A DNA stretch of 54,990 nucleotides from Thermogemmatispora tikiterensis (GCF_003268475.1 NZ_MCIF01000002.1:891325-946314), one strand, 5' to 3'. Positions 25,893 through 34,856 are shown, counted from the first letter of the stretch. Numbers and translations: made by a program. The notes: generated from the letters alone by a model not told the origin.

Positions 25893-27317
25893 ATGAGGAG
25901 TATTGGACGCTCACGCTTCCTATTGATCAGCCTGACCGTCGTGGTCATGTGCTCGCTGGTAGCCGGTCTATTGAGCCGGGCCAGGGTCAGCTATGCCGCC
26001 TCGTACTGTCAGGTCTCCTACACCATTACCAGCCAGTGGCCCGGCGGCTTCGGCGCCAACATCGTCATTCAGAATACGAGTGGCAGCGCCTGGAACGGCT
26101 GGACACTGACCTTTACTTTCCCGGCAGCGGGCCAGAGTGTCACCCAGGGTTGGAATGGGACCTTCAGCCAATCGGGGCAGGACGTGACCGTCACCAACGC
26201 CAGCTGGAACGGGAGCGTTCCGGCAAACGGGACCGTCAACCCTGGTTTCAATGGCACCTGGACCACGAGTAACCCTGTACCGACCGCCTTCGCGGTGAAC
26301 GGCAATGCCTGCAACAGCGGGGGCAGTGCGACGGCAACACCAGGCAGCACGCCGACGCCTACAGCGGGCACAACCCCCTCTCCGACGCCAACGCCGACCC
26401 CGGCCTTGACGCCTACAGCCACCGCCAGCACAACGCCGACACCGGGGATTCCGGGCGTTCCGACCACACCCCTGCCGCTGGATGGCGTGCATACCGGTAA
26501 TGCGACCTGGTTCTCTGGCGTGGGAAGTCCCTATGGCGGGTGCGGAGTTCCCGACGGCTACATCGATTCGCCTTACTACGTGGCCCTTAACGTGCAGAAT
26601 ACGCCGGGCGACTATAGTACCTACCTCCCGCGCCCGATTTCGGCCCAGAATGCCAGCAAGATCGGCGTCTTCGACAACGGCCTCAACTGTGGGCGCTGGG
26701 TACGCGTGACAATTGGTGCCTATTGTACCGGCATTAACGACGGGGCCCCGAACGAGCCCTTCTGCCGCAATGGGAGCTGGGTCAACGATCAGTATACCGG
26801 CGCCACCCTCGACCTGGTGGTGGCCGATAGCTGCCAGGATGGCAATGCCTGGTGCCGTGATGATCCCTATCACCTGGACATCGTCCAGCGCGCCTTGAAC
26901 CAGTTCCAGATCAATGGCCAGCCGGTGGGTAATATGTATCCCAACGCCTGGAACAATCGCCAGATCAGCTGGCAGTTCATCCCGGCCCCTAACTACACGG
27001 GCGATATCCATATCGCCTTCCTGCAGGGTGCTAATCCCTACTGGTCGGCGATCTCCATCACGCACCTGGCCAACGGCATCCACGGGGTTGACTATTATCA
27101 AAACGGGACCTGGGTCCATGCCCAGATGGATGCCGATATGGGGAACGATTATGTGATCCTGCCCACGACGCCAGGGGGCAGCCAGTATGCCATCCGGGTC
27201 TATGACGTTACCGACCAGCTGATCAACAATGGGCGCATCTACTACTTTAGTTATCCCAGTAGCTGTGGCTCATCCTGCCCAAGCGCCTATACGCCCGTGA
27301 CCTATACGACAGGCTAG
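25893..27317 (+). CDS. Secreted CBM2-expansin-like protein (474 aa)
   Basis: A signal peptide (RSRFLLISLTVVVMCSLVAG, ending near SYAAS) leads to a CBM2 cellulose-binding module (YCQVSYTITSQWPGGFGANI, NTSGSAWNGWTLTFTFPAAG, GQSVTQGWNGTFSQSG), then a Pro/Thr linker (about residues 155-200). After it comes an expansin-like two-domain unit: a double-psi barrel (GNATWFSGVGSPYGGCGVP, NCGRWVRVTI, VVADSCQDGNAWC, YHLDI, which contains the expansin HxD) and a beta-rich second domain (ISWQFIPAPNYTGDIHIAF). Expansins loosen plant cell walls without hydrolysis. AAGGAG precedes ATG 25893. The combination suggests plant-litter growth. Confidence 0.85.
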   Translation: MRSIGRSRFLLISLTVVVMCSLVAGLLSRARVSYAASYCQVSYTITSQWPGGFGANIVIQNTSGSAWNGWTLTFTFPAAGQSVTQGWNGTFSQSGQDVTVTNASWNGSVPANGTVNPGFNGTWTTSNPVPTAFAVNGNACNSGGSATATPGSTPTPTAGTTPSPTPTPTPALTPTATASTTPTPGIPGVPTTPLPLDGVHTGNATWFSGVGSPYGGCGVPDGYIDSPYYVALNVQNTPGDYSTYLPRPISAQNASKIGVFDNGLNCGRWVRVTIGAYCTGINDGAPNEPFCRNGSWVNDQYTGATLDLVVADSCQDGNAWCRDDPYHLDIVQRALNQFQINGQPVGNMYPNAWNNRQISWQFIPAPNYTGDIHIAFLQGANPYWSAISITHLANGIHGVDYYQNGTWVHAQMDADMGNDYVILPTTPGGSQYAIRVYDVTDQLINNGRIYYFSYPSSCGSSCPSAYTPVTYTTG

Positions 27318-27366
27318 CTGGCCTGTTCAGCACTTTCCTGACAGCAAGCAGTCGGCTCGCTGTTGG

Positions 27367-27419
27367 CGGCACGCTTCTCCGCTCGCTCCTGCTTCGAGCG
27401 CCAGTGGAGAAGCGTGCCG
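27367..27419 (+). terminator. Hairpin terminator after the expansin gene
   Basis: CGGCACGCTTCTCC (27367-27380) and GGAGAAGCGTGCCG (27406-27419) form a perfect 14-bp stem, with further pairing GCTCG/CGAGC inside the loop. Only a weak T-rich tract follows. It lies 50 bases past the stop. Confidence 0.6.
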
Positions 27420-27445
27420 TTCTGAATCTCCCCTACCCTTCCCCC

Positions 27446-27474
27446 TTGACAGAAGGCCGCCCTTGCCGTATACT
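27446..27474 (+). promoter_or_regulatory. Sigma-70-like promoter of the second OsmC gene with nearby palindrome
   Basis: TTGACA (27446-27451) and TATACT (27469-27474) are separated by 17 bases, a near-consensus promoter. Just downstream, AAAATTGA (27482-27489) and TCAATTTT (27508-27515) form an inverted repeat between promoter and ribosome site, placed where an operator would block transcription. OhrR-type or other redox repressors could bind; no regulator gene is adjacent. Confidence 0.65.
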
Positions 27475-27525
27475 TACCCAAAAAATTGATTTTCTTGATC
27501 TACTAAGTCAATTTTGGAGGTCCAG

Positions 27526-28047
27526 GTGAGTACATCTGCGACGGTCAACGGTGTCGATAGTGCAGCTATCGCGGCCCTGCGTACGAAACTGCAGAACGAG
27601 CCGGCGGCTGGTGATACCCTCTGGAGGGCTGAGGTGACCTGGAGAGGCGGCTTCCTGAACGAGATTCGCATCCGTGACCTGCCCCCCAGCTATGCCGATG
27701 AGCCGAAGGCCCTGGGCGGTAGTGATACCGCCCCCAATCCGGTAGAGCAGCTGCTCGGTGCACTGGGAAGCTGTCTGGCCATCGGCTATACCGCCAATGC
27801 GTCTCTGCGCGGCATCCAGATTCAGGAGCTGCGCGTCGAATTAGAGGGCCACATCGATTTGCCTGTATTTCTTGGTCTACGTGAAGGGCATGCCGGCTAC
27901 ACCGGGATCGAGGTGCGTGTCCACCTGAAGGCCGAAGCCCCGCAGGAAGTGCTTGAAGAACTCCATCAGCATGTACTGCGTACCTCACCTGTGGGGCAGA
28001 CAATCGAGAAGGCTATCCCCTTACACGCTACGCTTCTCTCCGACTGA
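27526..28047 (+). CDS. OsmC-family protein (173 aa)
   Basis: The domain reads LWRAEVTWRGGFLNEIRIRD, GGSDTAPNPVEQLLGALGSC (first Cys), LAIGYTANASLRGIQIQELR, VELEGHIDLPVFLGL and ends with HQHVLRTSPVGQTIEKAIPL. In the second motif the usual Cys position reads TSPVGQTIEKAI, that is SPV without Cys, so only one redox Cys remains. Classical peroxidase chemistry is therefore doubtful. GTG 27526 is chosen because GGAGG lies five bases before it. A near-consensus promoter is 50 bases upstream. It is a different subfamily from the 145-aa OsmC protein at 25128. Confidence 0.85.
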   Translation: MSTSATVNGVDSAAIAALRTKLQNEPAAGDTLWRAEVTWRGGFLNEIRIRDLPPSYADEPKALGGSDTAPNPVEQLLGALGSCLAIGYTANASLRGIQIQELRVELEGHIDLPVFLGLREGHAGYTGIEVRVHLKAEAPQEVLEELHQHVLRTSPVGQTIEKAIPLHATLLSD

Positions 28048-28075
28048 GTCTCTGTGCCCTGCTCTCTCGACACGC

Positions 28076-30367
28076 TCAGTGGTTCTCAAGGCCTTGCTCA
28101 TCCGCCTGGGTGCGCAAGGCCTTGAGCATATTCAGGGCTGCCGCTCTGGCTGCAGCGCGCTTGGTCCGTCCCTGAGCGATAGCCCGGAGTGCTTCCCCCG
28201 AAGGTAAGGTCACGGTGCAGGTGCAGATGAAGCGCGGTTCCTGGGGTGATCCACTCTGCTCATAGGCATACTCGGCGCACTCGATGCGCTGACGCTGTAG
28301 CAGTTCATTCAGGAGGCGCATTGCCGAGCGCTCGGATGGCCCCAGCAGAGCCTGGCGCTGCTCTGGTTGGAGAGGCAGACGCTGTAAGAGATTCCTGGCC
28401 GCTGCCTGTTCGGCACGGGCCCGGCTTGAGCCATGACCGCTGGCGCTGTAGCGCTCGCCAGCGATGAGCAGCTCACACTCCGCCGTAAAGTGGGGTGCAT
28501 GTGCTGGTCCGTTGTGAGCGAGCAGACGGTAGAGCGGTGTTCCCCACCGATGACCATGTGCCAGCTCCTGCAAGGCGCCCTTGTAGTTGACCTCGGCGAG
28601 CGGTGGCTCTGGGCTGTGATCCTGCGTCTGTCCCGCTCGCTCGGCATCTTGTTCCTCCTTGCTGGCAGCGAGGCAGCGCAGATCGGAAGCCGCTTTCAGC
28701 AGAAGTGCGACCTCCTCCAGTTCGAGGCCGCTCATTCTGACCAGGAGATCAGCGCTGGCCAGCTGACGCGCCCGATCCTTACGCTGGGCCCGATATGTCG
28801 CCGAGCGATAGTACTGGTCGGCCAGGCGCAGGCTGACGCAGGCGCTAAAGCACGGTTGCCCTCCACTGCCAAAGAGAGTCTGCTCCTGGTAGGCTGGGGC
28901 CTCCCAGCCCAGTATTTGCTGTCCCATGGCGAGCAGGCTGATGGCATGCTGCGGCTGACGACACAGGGAGGAGAGAGCAGCCCGCTTGACGCGCTCCCAG
29001 CCCTGACCGGTGGTCGGGAAACGAAAAAGCAGGGTAAAGAGATCATGAGGACCAAGGACGTCTTCGCGCAGACGAGCCAGAATCTCTTCTTCGATGACTG
29101 GAGGCAACAGCTGCGATTGCGCCGCGATACGCATGAGGCTGTGAAAGCGTCGTGCATCCAGCGCAGCTAGAGGACGGGGACGCTCTCCCCCCTGAGCCAG
29201 CGCCTCCTCCACCTGCCGCTGCAGTTGCTGCTCGTAGAGCGAAAGGAAGTAGGCTGGTTTCTCCGCCTTCAGGCTGCGTTCAATTTCGTTGAGGTGGCTG
29301 GCAATCTCCTCTAGCTCCTCGCGGCTGGGGAGCGGCGCGGCGTTCTCGCTCTGTATGAGGGAGAGCAGGATGCGCTGATTGACCAGGTCGGCATAGCGTC
29401 GCAGTGGCGATGTCAGATGCAGATAGGCTGGCAGCTGGAGACCAAAATGCCCGCGCAGGGTCGGTGCATAGGTGGCTCGCTCAACGACCAGCTGGATGGT
29501 GGCGCTGACCTGCTCCGGCCTGACCTGGTCGGGCCGTAAGAGGGCCGTCTCAAGCATCTCGCGCAAGGCTTCACCTGTGGGGGCAATTGGTTTGGAGCAG
29601 TGGTTGCGATAAAGGGCTGGTAGACCACGCCGGGCCAGCAGGTGAGCAAAGAGCTGGTTGGCCAGGATCATACACTCCTGTATCAGAAAATAGGAGCGAT
29701 GCCGCTGCTCTCTGCTGAGGCGGAGGAGAAAGCCCTCTTCGTTGGTAGCCCAACCTCGATGCAGATCGTAGAGGGCAAGCGAACCACGAGTGCACCGTAG
29801 CTGAAAGAGCTGCTCGGCGAGACGGTAGAGGGCGCGCAGCATCGTCCCCAGGGGACGATCCGGCTCGCTCAGCAAGGCGTCGGCTTCCGCATACGAGAGG
29901 CGTTTGACGCTCGCCAGACAGGTGAGGCTCAGGCGTGGCTCGCCGGGTTGCCAGGTGGCATCGAAGGGCAGGATGAGGGTCACAGCTGGACGTCGCTGGC
30001 CCTCTAGCAGGCTGAGATGTTCCTCGCTCAACAGGCGCGGCAGCAAGGGTACCGTGTGATTGGTGTAATAGCGTGTAAAGGCCCGCTCTCGCGCCTCCTG
30101 CTCCAGCGTGGGGGTGAGCTGAGGGGTGACCAGTGAGGCGACATCGGCGATACTGATTTGCAGGAGGACGCCCCCCGTGGGCAGGGGGTCCAGCCAGAGA
30201 GCATCGTCTAGATCGCGCGAGGCCGGTCCATCGATGGTGATCCCTCTGACCAGCGGGCGCCCTTCCAGGAGGGCCGCGATCCGGCTGACGGCCTCTCTGG
30301 CCCCTGCTCGGGCCTTCTCCGAAAAGCGCTTACTGCTCCTCTCTCTCTCTGCTGCGTTCGTTGCCAT
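28076..30367 (-). CDS. RNB-domain ribonuclease with two C-terminal dsRNA-binding domains (763 aa)
   Basis: The N-terminal part is an RNase II/RNase R-type RNB catalytic domain: ITIDGPASRDLDDALW carries D46, D52, D54 and D55, the four acidic metal ligands, followed by LQISIADVASLV, HLTSPLRRYADLVNQRILL and the rest of the family core. No cold-shock or S1 domains are seen. The C-terminus holds two DSRM-like domains, about residues 605-675 (NYKGALQELAHGHRWGTPLY, SSRARAEQAAARNLLQRL) and 688-752 (LLNELLQRQRIECAEYAYEQ, GRTKRAAARAAALNMLKAL). This suggests a 3'-5' exonuclease directed at structured RNA. GAGGAAG precedes ATG 30367. It is convergent with the OsmC gene and 28 bases from it. Confidence 0.85.
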   Translation of the reverse strand: MATNAAERERSSKRFSEKARAGAREAVSRIAALLEGRPLVRGITIDGPASRDLDDALWLDPLPTGGVLLQISIADVASLVTPQLTPTLEQEARERAFTRYYTNHTVPLLPRLLSEEHLSLLEGQRRPAVTLILPFDATWQPGEPRLSLTCLASVKRLSYAEADALLSEPDRPLGTMLRALYRLAEQLFQLRCTRGSLALYDLHRGWATNEEGFLLRLSREQRHRSYFLIQECMILANQLFAHLLARRGLPALYRNHCSKPIAPTGEALREMLETALLRPDQVRPEQVSATIQLVVERATYAPTLRGHFGLQLPAYLHLTSPLRRYADLVNQRILLSLIQSENAAPLPSREELEEIASHLNEIERSLKAEKPAYFLSLYEQQLQRQVEEALAQGGERPRPLAALDARRFHSLMRIAAQSQLLPPVIEEEILARLREDVLGPHDLFTLLFRFPTTGQGWERVKRAALSSLCRQPQHAISLLAMGQQILGWEAPAYQEQTLFGSGGQPCFSACVSLRLADQYYRSATYRAQRKDRARQLASADLLVRMSGLELEEVALLLKAASDLRCLAASKEEQDAERAGQTQDHSPEPPLAEVNYKGALQELAHGHRWGTPLYRLLAHNGPAHAPHFTAECELLIAGERYSASGHGSSRARAEQAAARNLLQRLPLQPEQRQALLGPSERSAMRLLNELLQRQRIECAEYAYEQSGSPQEPRFICTCTVTLPSGEALRAIAQGRTKRAAARAAALNMLKALRTQADEQGLENH

Positions 30368-30658
30368 CCTGCTTCCTCACATTTCACATCGCTTGGCAGT
30401 AGAAGACTCAATGAGTATATTGTATTGTATCACCTACTCAAGATCGGCAGACAGAGCCAAAGGCCGTATACGGTGATAGGGCCTATCCTGCAGTATATCC
30501 ACGGCATTTCGGCGCCGGCGCTCCCGTTTCCCGCTTGTCGCCAGCGGGGCCGACGTGATATCATTTCCCCGGAGAAGGAACCTATCCTGCCAGCCGCTGG
30601 AACCATTCCCCACGTTCGTGAGGAAACTGGCGGGCGGAAAGAAAATGGAGCAACGCGC

Positions 30659-30919
30659 GTGAGTCGGCAGAAGCAGCAGTCCTCGCCACAGGTGACCTTC
30701 TATACGAAAGCCGGCTGCCACCTGTGCGACGAGGCCCGGGAGATGCTTGAGGATATCGCTAGCCAGCTAGACTTCGATTTGACTGAGATTGATATTCGCG
30801 GCAATCCTGAGCTGTTCGAACTGTACCGCTATCGCATTCCGGTGATTATTGTTGATGGGCAGATCCTGGAAGGGCGCATTGAATTCCGCGATCTGGTGAG
30901 GGCCTTCCACTTGCCCTAA
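30659..30919 (+). CDS. Glutaredoxin-like (DUF836-type) protein (86 aa)
   Basis: VTFYTKAGCHLCDEAREMLE with a CHLC active site, then DLTEIDIRGNPELFELYRYR, IPVIIVDGQIL and GRIEFRDLVRAF make a compact thioredoxin fold of the glutaredoxin-like DUF836 group. It probably takes part in thiol-disulfide exchange in the cytoplasm. GTG 30659 with GGAG eight bases upstream starts just before the domain; the frame is open back to 30425 without domain content. The membrane protein gene follows 40 bases later in the same direction. Confidence 0.85.
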   Translation: MSRQKQQSSPQVTFYTKAGCHLCDEAREMLEDIASQLDFDLTEIDIRGNPELFELYRYRIPVIIVDGQILEGRIEFRDLVRAFHLP

Positions 30920-30959
30920 GTGTCTGTCTGTCTGTCTAGAGAAGAGGAGGACCAGGCTC

Positions 30960-31790
30960 ATGGCCATCGATCAGGGAGTCTCTCCACTCCCTCAGTCGCT
31001 TGCCCGCCCCGCTCCTGTGCCTCGACGACGTCGCTCGGCTCGCCTGAACGCGCTGATTGAAGGTCTGGGGTCCTGGCTGCTGCGTTATTGGGCTTATGGG
31101 GTCACGGCCCTGTTGGGAAGCATTGTGCTGCTGGCGGTGAGTGTGCCTTTCTTATTCTACTTTGGGCTGGATACGCTCGCTCGCCCCATCTACTTTGCTT
31201 TACATCTCATCTGCGCTCAGATACCATCACATTCCTTTTACATCTTTGGTCACCCTCTCGGGATGTGTGAGCGCAATTTCTCCATCTATGCCTCAATGTT
31301 CGTCGGGTCGCTGCTTTTCGTGCTGAGCAAGCGCCGCCTGCCCGGCATCCCCTGGTGGCTCTGGGCCTTGACTCTGGTGCCGATTGCTCTCGATGGCTTC
31401 ACGCAGATGTTCGGCTGGCGTGAGAGTACCCCCCTGCTACGCGTTTTGACGGGCACCATCTTCGGACTGGGCAATGTGCTTTTTGTGCTGCCGTTGATTG
31501 AGCGCAACCTGGTAGTCACGCCCGAGATGAACGCTGCCCTGCAGCTACGTCGCGCGCTGGCCTATCAGCCCCTCACCTCGCTGGCTCCCGTCGGTCTTGG
31601 TCCTGTTGGCGCTCCTGCCTGGGCCAATGGTCAGGTCCCGGCTCAGACAGCCACTGCCGGCCAGGCGCTCCCGACCGTTGCCTTGTCTCCGACCGCCGAG
31701 CCAGCAGCGCCCTCGGTCTCCATTCGCCAGGCCCGGGGCAGCAGCCGCTCTACGGCGCCGCTCACCCAGCAGGAGAAGACGAGCCAATAA
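30960..31790 (+). CDS. DUF2085-family membrane protein (276 aa)
   Basis: Four to five hydrophobic segments are visible (GVTALLGSIVLLAVSVPFLF, FSIYASMFVGSLLFVLSKRR, IPWWLWALTLVPIALDGFTQ, LTGTIFGLGNVLFVLPLIER). The sequence ALHLICAQIPSHSFYIFGHP with MCERN is the HxxCHQxPxRSFxxxGxxxPxCxR motif of DUF2085, and ALDGFTQMFGWRES fits its second signature. Function unknown. The last ~80 residues are a polar Ala/Pro/Thr tail. The GTCTGTCTGTCT tract lies between it and the glutaredoxin gene. Confidence 0.85.
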   Translation: MAIDQGVSPLPQSLARPAPVPRRRRSARLNALIEGLGSWLLRYWAYGVTALLGSIVLLAVSVPFLFYFGLDTLARPIYFALHLICAQIPSHSFYIFGHPLGMCERNFSIYASMFVGSLLFVLSKRRLPGIPWWLWALTLVPIALDGFTQMFGWRESTPLLRVLTGTIFGLGNVLFVLPLIERNLVVTPEMNAALQLRRALAYQPLTSLAPVGLGPVGAPAWANGQVPAQTATAGQALPTVALSPTAEPAAPSVSIRQARGSSRSTAPLTQQEKTSQ

Positions 31791-31903
31791 AGGGATCATA
31801 GGCCGGATGGCACCCAGGTTGTATTGTCTCCAGATCGCGGAGCGCGGGGCCAGGAGATGGAGACCGAGATGAGCGGTAAGGAGGGGGCCCTGGTCTGGAT
31901 CGC

Positions 31904-31933
31904 TTGACAGCGAAAGGCGCGCTGTTAGATACT
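31904..31933 (+). promoter_or_regulatory. Putative promoter of mtaB
   Basis: TTGACA (31904-31909) and GATACT (31928-31933) lie 18 bases apart. The start would give a leader of about 220 bases before mtaB, GC-rich with G and C runs that could fold, but no known riboswitch was recognised. Confidence 0.5.
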
Positions 31934-32157
31934 CTCTCTGCACAGAGAAAGTCCCGCCCCGCCCCGTGGTGGGTCTGTCTGTCGGCTCCGTTCTGGGAAC
32001 CAGCAGAAGGCAAGGCCCGGACAGGGCTGCCGGGGGGCCGTTGGGGGGGTTCGTGGACACCATCGACCTCTGAGTGGCACGGCTGTCTATAGGATAGGAA
32101 TGGTGTGAGCAGATCATCAGGGGAGGCCAGCCAGCTTTGGAGAGAGTTGGGGATCGT

Positions 32158-33627
32158 ATGAGCCTTTCAGAACGCGGACCGGCCACATTCGCTATTGCGA
32201 CGTTAGGTTGCAAGGTCAACCAGGCCGATAGCGAGGCAATCAGCGAACAGATGCATGCTGCCGGCTTTATCCAGCAGGATTTCAACGAGCCGGCGGATGT
32301 CTATATCGTCAATACCTGTACAGTGACCCATCTCGGGGATCGGAGTTCACGAGCGTTGATCCACCAGGTGCAGCGCCGCCAACCTAACGCTCTCCTGGTG
32401 GTGACAGGTTGCTATGCCGAGGCCAATCCCCAGGCAGTGGCTGCCTTGCCTGGTGTCGATCTGGTGGTTGGTAATAGCGGCAAGACCTCCCTGGTGGAGG
32501 CTATTCGCCAGCGTCTTCGGGAAGGCAAGCGCGCTGCTGAGCAGGGGGCCTCGACCGTGGTGCCCGGCTATCGACAGCAGGGGCGCGGCTCTGGGCGGGC
32601 GTTGCCGATGCTGCCGCTTGATAGCTATCACATTGGCAGCGACAGTCCCCTCGAGGCGGAGCCTCTCCCCGAGAACGCCGACAGCCTGTCGTCTCTGACG
32701 CTGCCAGACAATTGGCGCCCGCCCTTCTCGCGCACACGGGCGCAGATCAAGGTCCAGGATGGGTGCGATAATCGCTGCACGTATTGCATTGTTCCATATG
32801 TACGTGGCGGATCGCGCAGTCGCAGTATCGCCTCAGTAGTCGAGCAAGTCCGGCGCAAGACCCGCGCCGGCTACAAGGAGGTGGTGCTGACCGGTGTGCA
32901 TCTGGGCGATTATCATCCCCCTGAGAATCCGCGGCAGGATCTTGGGGATCTCCTGGCAGCCTTGCTGCGCGAGACCTCGATCGCCCGGATTCGGGTCTCT
33001 TCGCTGGAGCCGGAAGATTTTCGCCTGGAGTGGCTGGAGCTGTGGGAGAATCCGCGCCTCTGCCGTCATCTGCATCTCCCCTTGCAGAGCGGCTCAGATA
33101 CCATTCTGCGGCGCATGGGACGGCGCTACACAACCGAACGCTATCGCACGATTGCGATGACGGCCCGGCGTTTGATCCCCGATATCGCCATTAGCACCGA
33201 TATTATTACAGGCTTCCCCGGGGAAAGTGAGGAGGATTTCGAGCAGACCTACGCGCTTGCTGCCGAGCTGCGCTTCGCTCGCTGCCACGTCTTTCGTTTC
33301 TCACCGCGCCAGGGCACGCCGGCAGCTCGCATGGCTTCCCAGGTCAAGGAAGAGGTAAAGAAGACTCGCAGTGAGCGCATGCTGGCACTGGCCGCGGAAC
33401 TATCACGCCAGTTCCGTCAGCGTTTCCTGGGTCAGACGGTTCAGGTATTGCTGGAACAGCGCAAGCAGGGCTACTGGGAGGGGCTGACCGATACCTATGT
33501 ACGTGTCGAGGTGGAGCAACTGCCAGAGGCCGAGACGCGCAACTGGCAGAATACCTTTGTGACGGTCCGCCTGGAGCAACTGAGCGAGGACGGGGTCCGC
33601 GGGATCTTTGTGGAGGAGGTCGCTTAG
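32158..33627 (+). CDS. mtaB: tRNA methylthiotransferase of the MtaB type (489 aa)
   Basis: The protein has an N-terminal methylthiotransferase domain (FAIATLGCKVNQADSEAIS, VYIVNTCTVTHLGDRSSRAL, VVTGCYAEANPQAV, giving three [4Fe-4S] Cys), a radical SAM core (VQDGCDNRCTYCIVPYVRG with CxxxCxxC), HLPLQSGSDTILRRMGRRYT and DIITGFPGESEEDFEQT, and a C-terminal TRAM domain (QVLLEQRKQGYWEGLTDTYV). MtaB converts t6A to ms2t6A at position 37 of tRNAs reading ANN codons. A ~70-residue insertion (about 135-205) lies between MTTase and radical SAM domains and is longer than usual. ATG 32158 is the likely start. Confidence 0.93.
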   Translation: MSLSERGPATFAIATLGCKVNQADSEAISEQMHAAGFIQQDFNEPADVYIVNTCTVTHLGDRSSRALIHQVQRRQPNALLVVTGCYAEANPQAVAALPGVDLVVGNSGKTSLVEAIRQRLREGKRAAEQGASTVVPGYRQQGRGSGRALPMLPLDSYHIGSDSPLEAEPLPENADSLSSLTLPDNWRPPFSRTRAQIKVQDGCDNRCTYCIVPYVRGGSRSRSIASVVEQVRRKTRAGYKEVVLTGVHLGDYHPPENPRQDLGDLLAALLRETSIARIRVSSLEPEDFRLEWLELWENPRLCRHLHLPLQSGSDTILRRMGRRYTTERYRTIAMTARRLIPDIAISTDIITGFPGESEEDFEQTYALAAELRFARCHVFRFSPRQGTPAARMASQVKEEVKKTRSERMLALAAELSRQFRQRFLGQTVQVLLEQRKQGYWEGLTDTYVRVEVEQLPEAETRNWQNTFVTVRLEQLSEDGVRGIFVEEVA

Positions 33628-33701
33628 CCTTGGATGAAGATGGGCCTCTTGCTCATCTAAGAGCAGGCGCGCCTGGAGGGCAGGCGGCACGAGGCGACCG
33701 A

Positions 33702-34856
33702 TTGCCCTCTGTGGTGGCCATCCGCCGCTGGTGGCTCCCCCGGCTGCTGCTCGCCTTCCTTCTGATCCTGAGCGCCTGCGGCTGCTCATCGACCGCAACT
33801 GGTCAGCCGCCCGTCGCTGCCACGACTACGGTCGTACCTACCCTGATCAGCCAACCCGGAGCGCTGCCGGCGCTGATCCAGACGGCTACCTTCCACGAGT
33901 ACCCGCTGACGCGTCATGCCGAGGGCGACATGCTCATGCGGCCCGCTCTCGATCAGCAGGGGCGAGTCTGGTTTGGGGTAATGGCCAGCAACCGCATCGC
34001 GATGTTTGATCCCCGGGGCGCGAGCTGGCAGACAGTAGCTCCTCCCCACGGACGGGGCGGTCTGATGGGCCTGATTGTGGCCCCCGATGGCTCGCTATGG
34101 TTTGCGGAACAGTACGCCAACTATATTGGTCACTACCTGCCCAGCACTGGCCGTTTCCAGCTCTACCCGTTGCCTATAGTTACCGCGCCCGATCCAGCCC
34201 ACAAGGGGAAGCAGCTGACATTGCCAGTGGCTCCCAATGAGCTGCTCATGGACCGGCAGGGCCTGATCTGGTTCACGGAGATGAATGCCGATGCGCTGGG
34301 ACGTCTCAATCCTGCAACGGGAGAGCTGCGCCAGTACCCACTCTCAGCACACCATACTGTCCAGCAGCTCAATCCCTATGGCCTGGCCAGCGACGCACAC
34401 GGGAACCTCTGGTTCACGGAATCAAGCCAGAACCGTATTGGCTATCTTGATCCGCACACGGGAACCATTACGACCTTCTCAACCCCTGATCCCGGGGCGA
34501 TGCCAATGGAGATTGCCGTCGACCAGCAGGGCCAGGTTTGGATCACCACGTTTGCTCACAATTTACTGCTCCGCTTCAATCCCTCCAGCCGCCAGTTTAC
34601 CCGCTACTATGCCCCGACTCCCGATGGCTCGTCTGGCGGCCTCTACGGCCTCTCTCTGGATAGAAGCGACGGGGTCTGGGTCACGGTGGCTGCTGCAAAT
34701 GCGCTCGCTCATCTGCTCCCCGAGCAGCAGCGCTTCCTCTACTACCTGGTGCCGACGGCCAGCAGCTTCCCCTTCGGAGTGGCGGTGGCCAATCGCCAGC
34801 AAGTCTGGTTCACGGAAGCAGGGGCTAACCAGCTCGGCCTGCTGACGCTCGCATAA
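33702..34856 (+). CDS. Vgb-like beta-propeller lipoprotein (384 aa)
   Basis: A hydrophobic segment (RRWWLPRLLLAFLLILSAC) ending in a lipobox points to a lipid-anchored exported protein. Seven repeats of W-(F/I/V)-x-E/x with N-x-hydrophobic follow: VWFGVMASNRIAMFDP, LWFAEQYANYIGHYLP, IWFTEMNADALGRLNP, LWFTESSQNRIGYLDP, VWITTFAHNLLLRFNP, VWVTVAAANALAHLLP and VWFTEAGANQLGLL. These are the blades of a seven-bladed propeller as in virginiamycin B lyase (Vgb). Lyase activity is not implied by the fold. The start is uncertain: TTG 33702 after GAGG, or GTG 33711. It directly follows mtaB. Confidence 0.8.
   Translation: MPSVVAIRRWWLPRLLLAFLLILSACGCSSTATGQPPVAATTTVVPTLISQPGALPALIQTATFHEYPLTRHAEGDMLMRPALDQQGRVWFGVMASNRIAMFDPRGASWQTVAPPHGRGGLMGLIVAPDGSLWFAEQYANYIGHYLPSTGRFQLYPLPIVTAPDPAHKGKQLTLPVAPNELLMDRQGLIWFTEMNADALGRLNPATGELRQYPLSAHHTVQQLNPYGLASDAHGNLWFTESSQNRIGYLDPHTGTITTFSTPDPGAMPMEIAVDQQGQVWITTFAHNLLLRFNPSSRQFTRYYAPTPDGSSGGLYGLSLDRSDGVWVTVAAANALAHLLPEQQRFLYYLVPTASSFPFGVAVANRQQVWFTEAGANQLGLLTLA

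Noticed and set aside
25968..27119. Minus-strand frame of 383 aa inside the expansin gene
   Set aside because: Low-complexity shadow; the plus strand has a signal peptide, CBM2 and expansin motifs.
30920..30937. GTCT tetranucleotide tract considered as a phase-variation repeat
   Set aside because: It is short, lies between genes, and is not inside a frame or promoter core.
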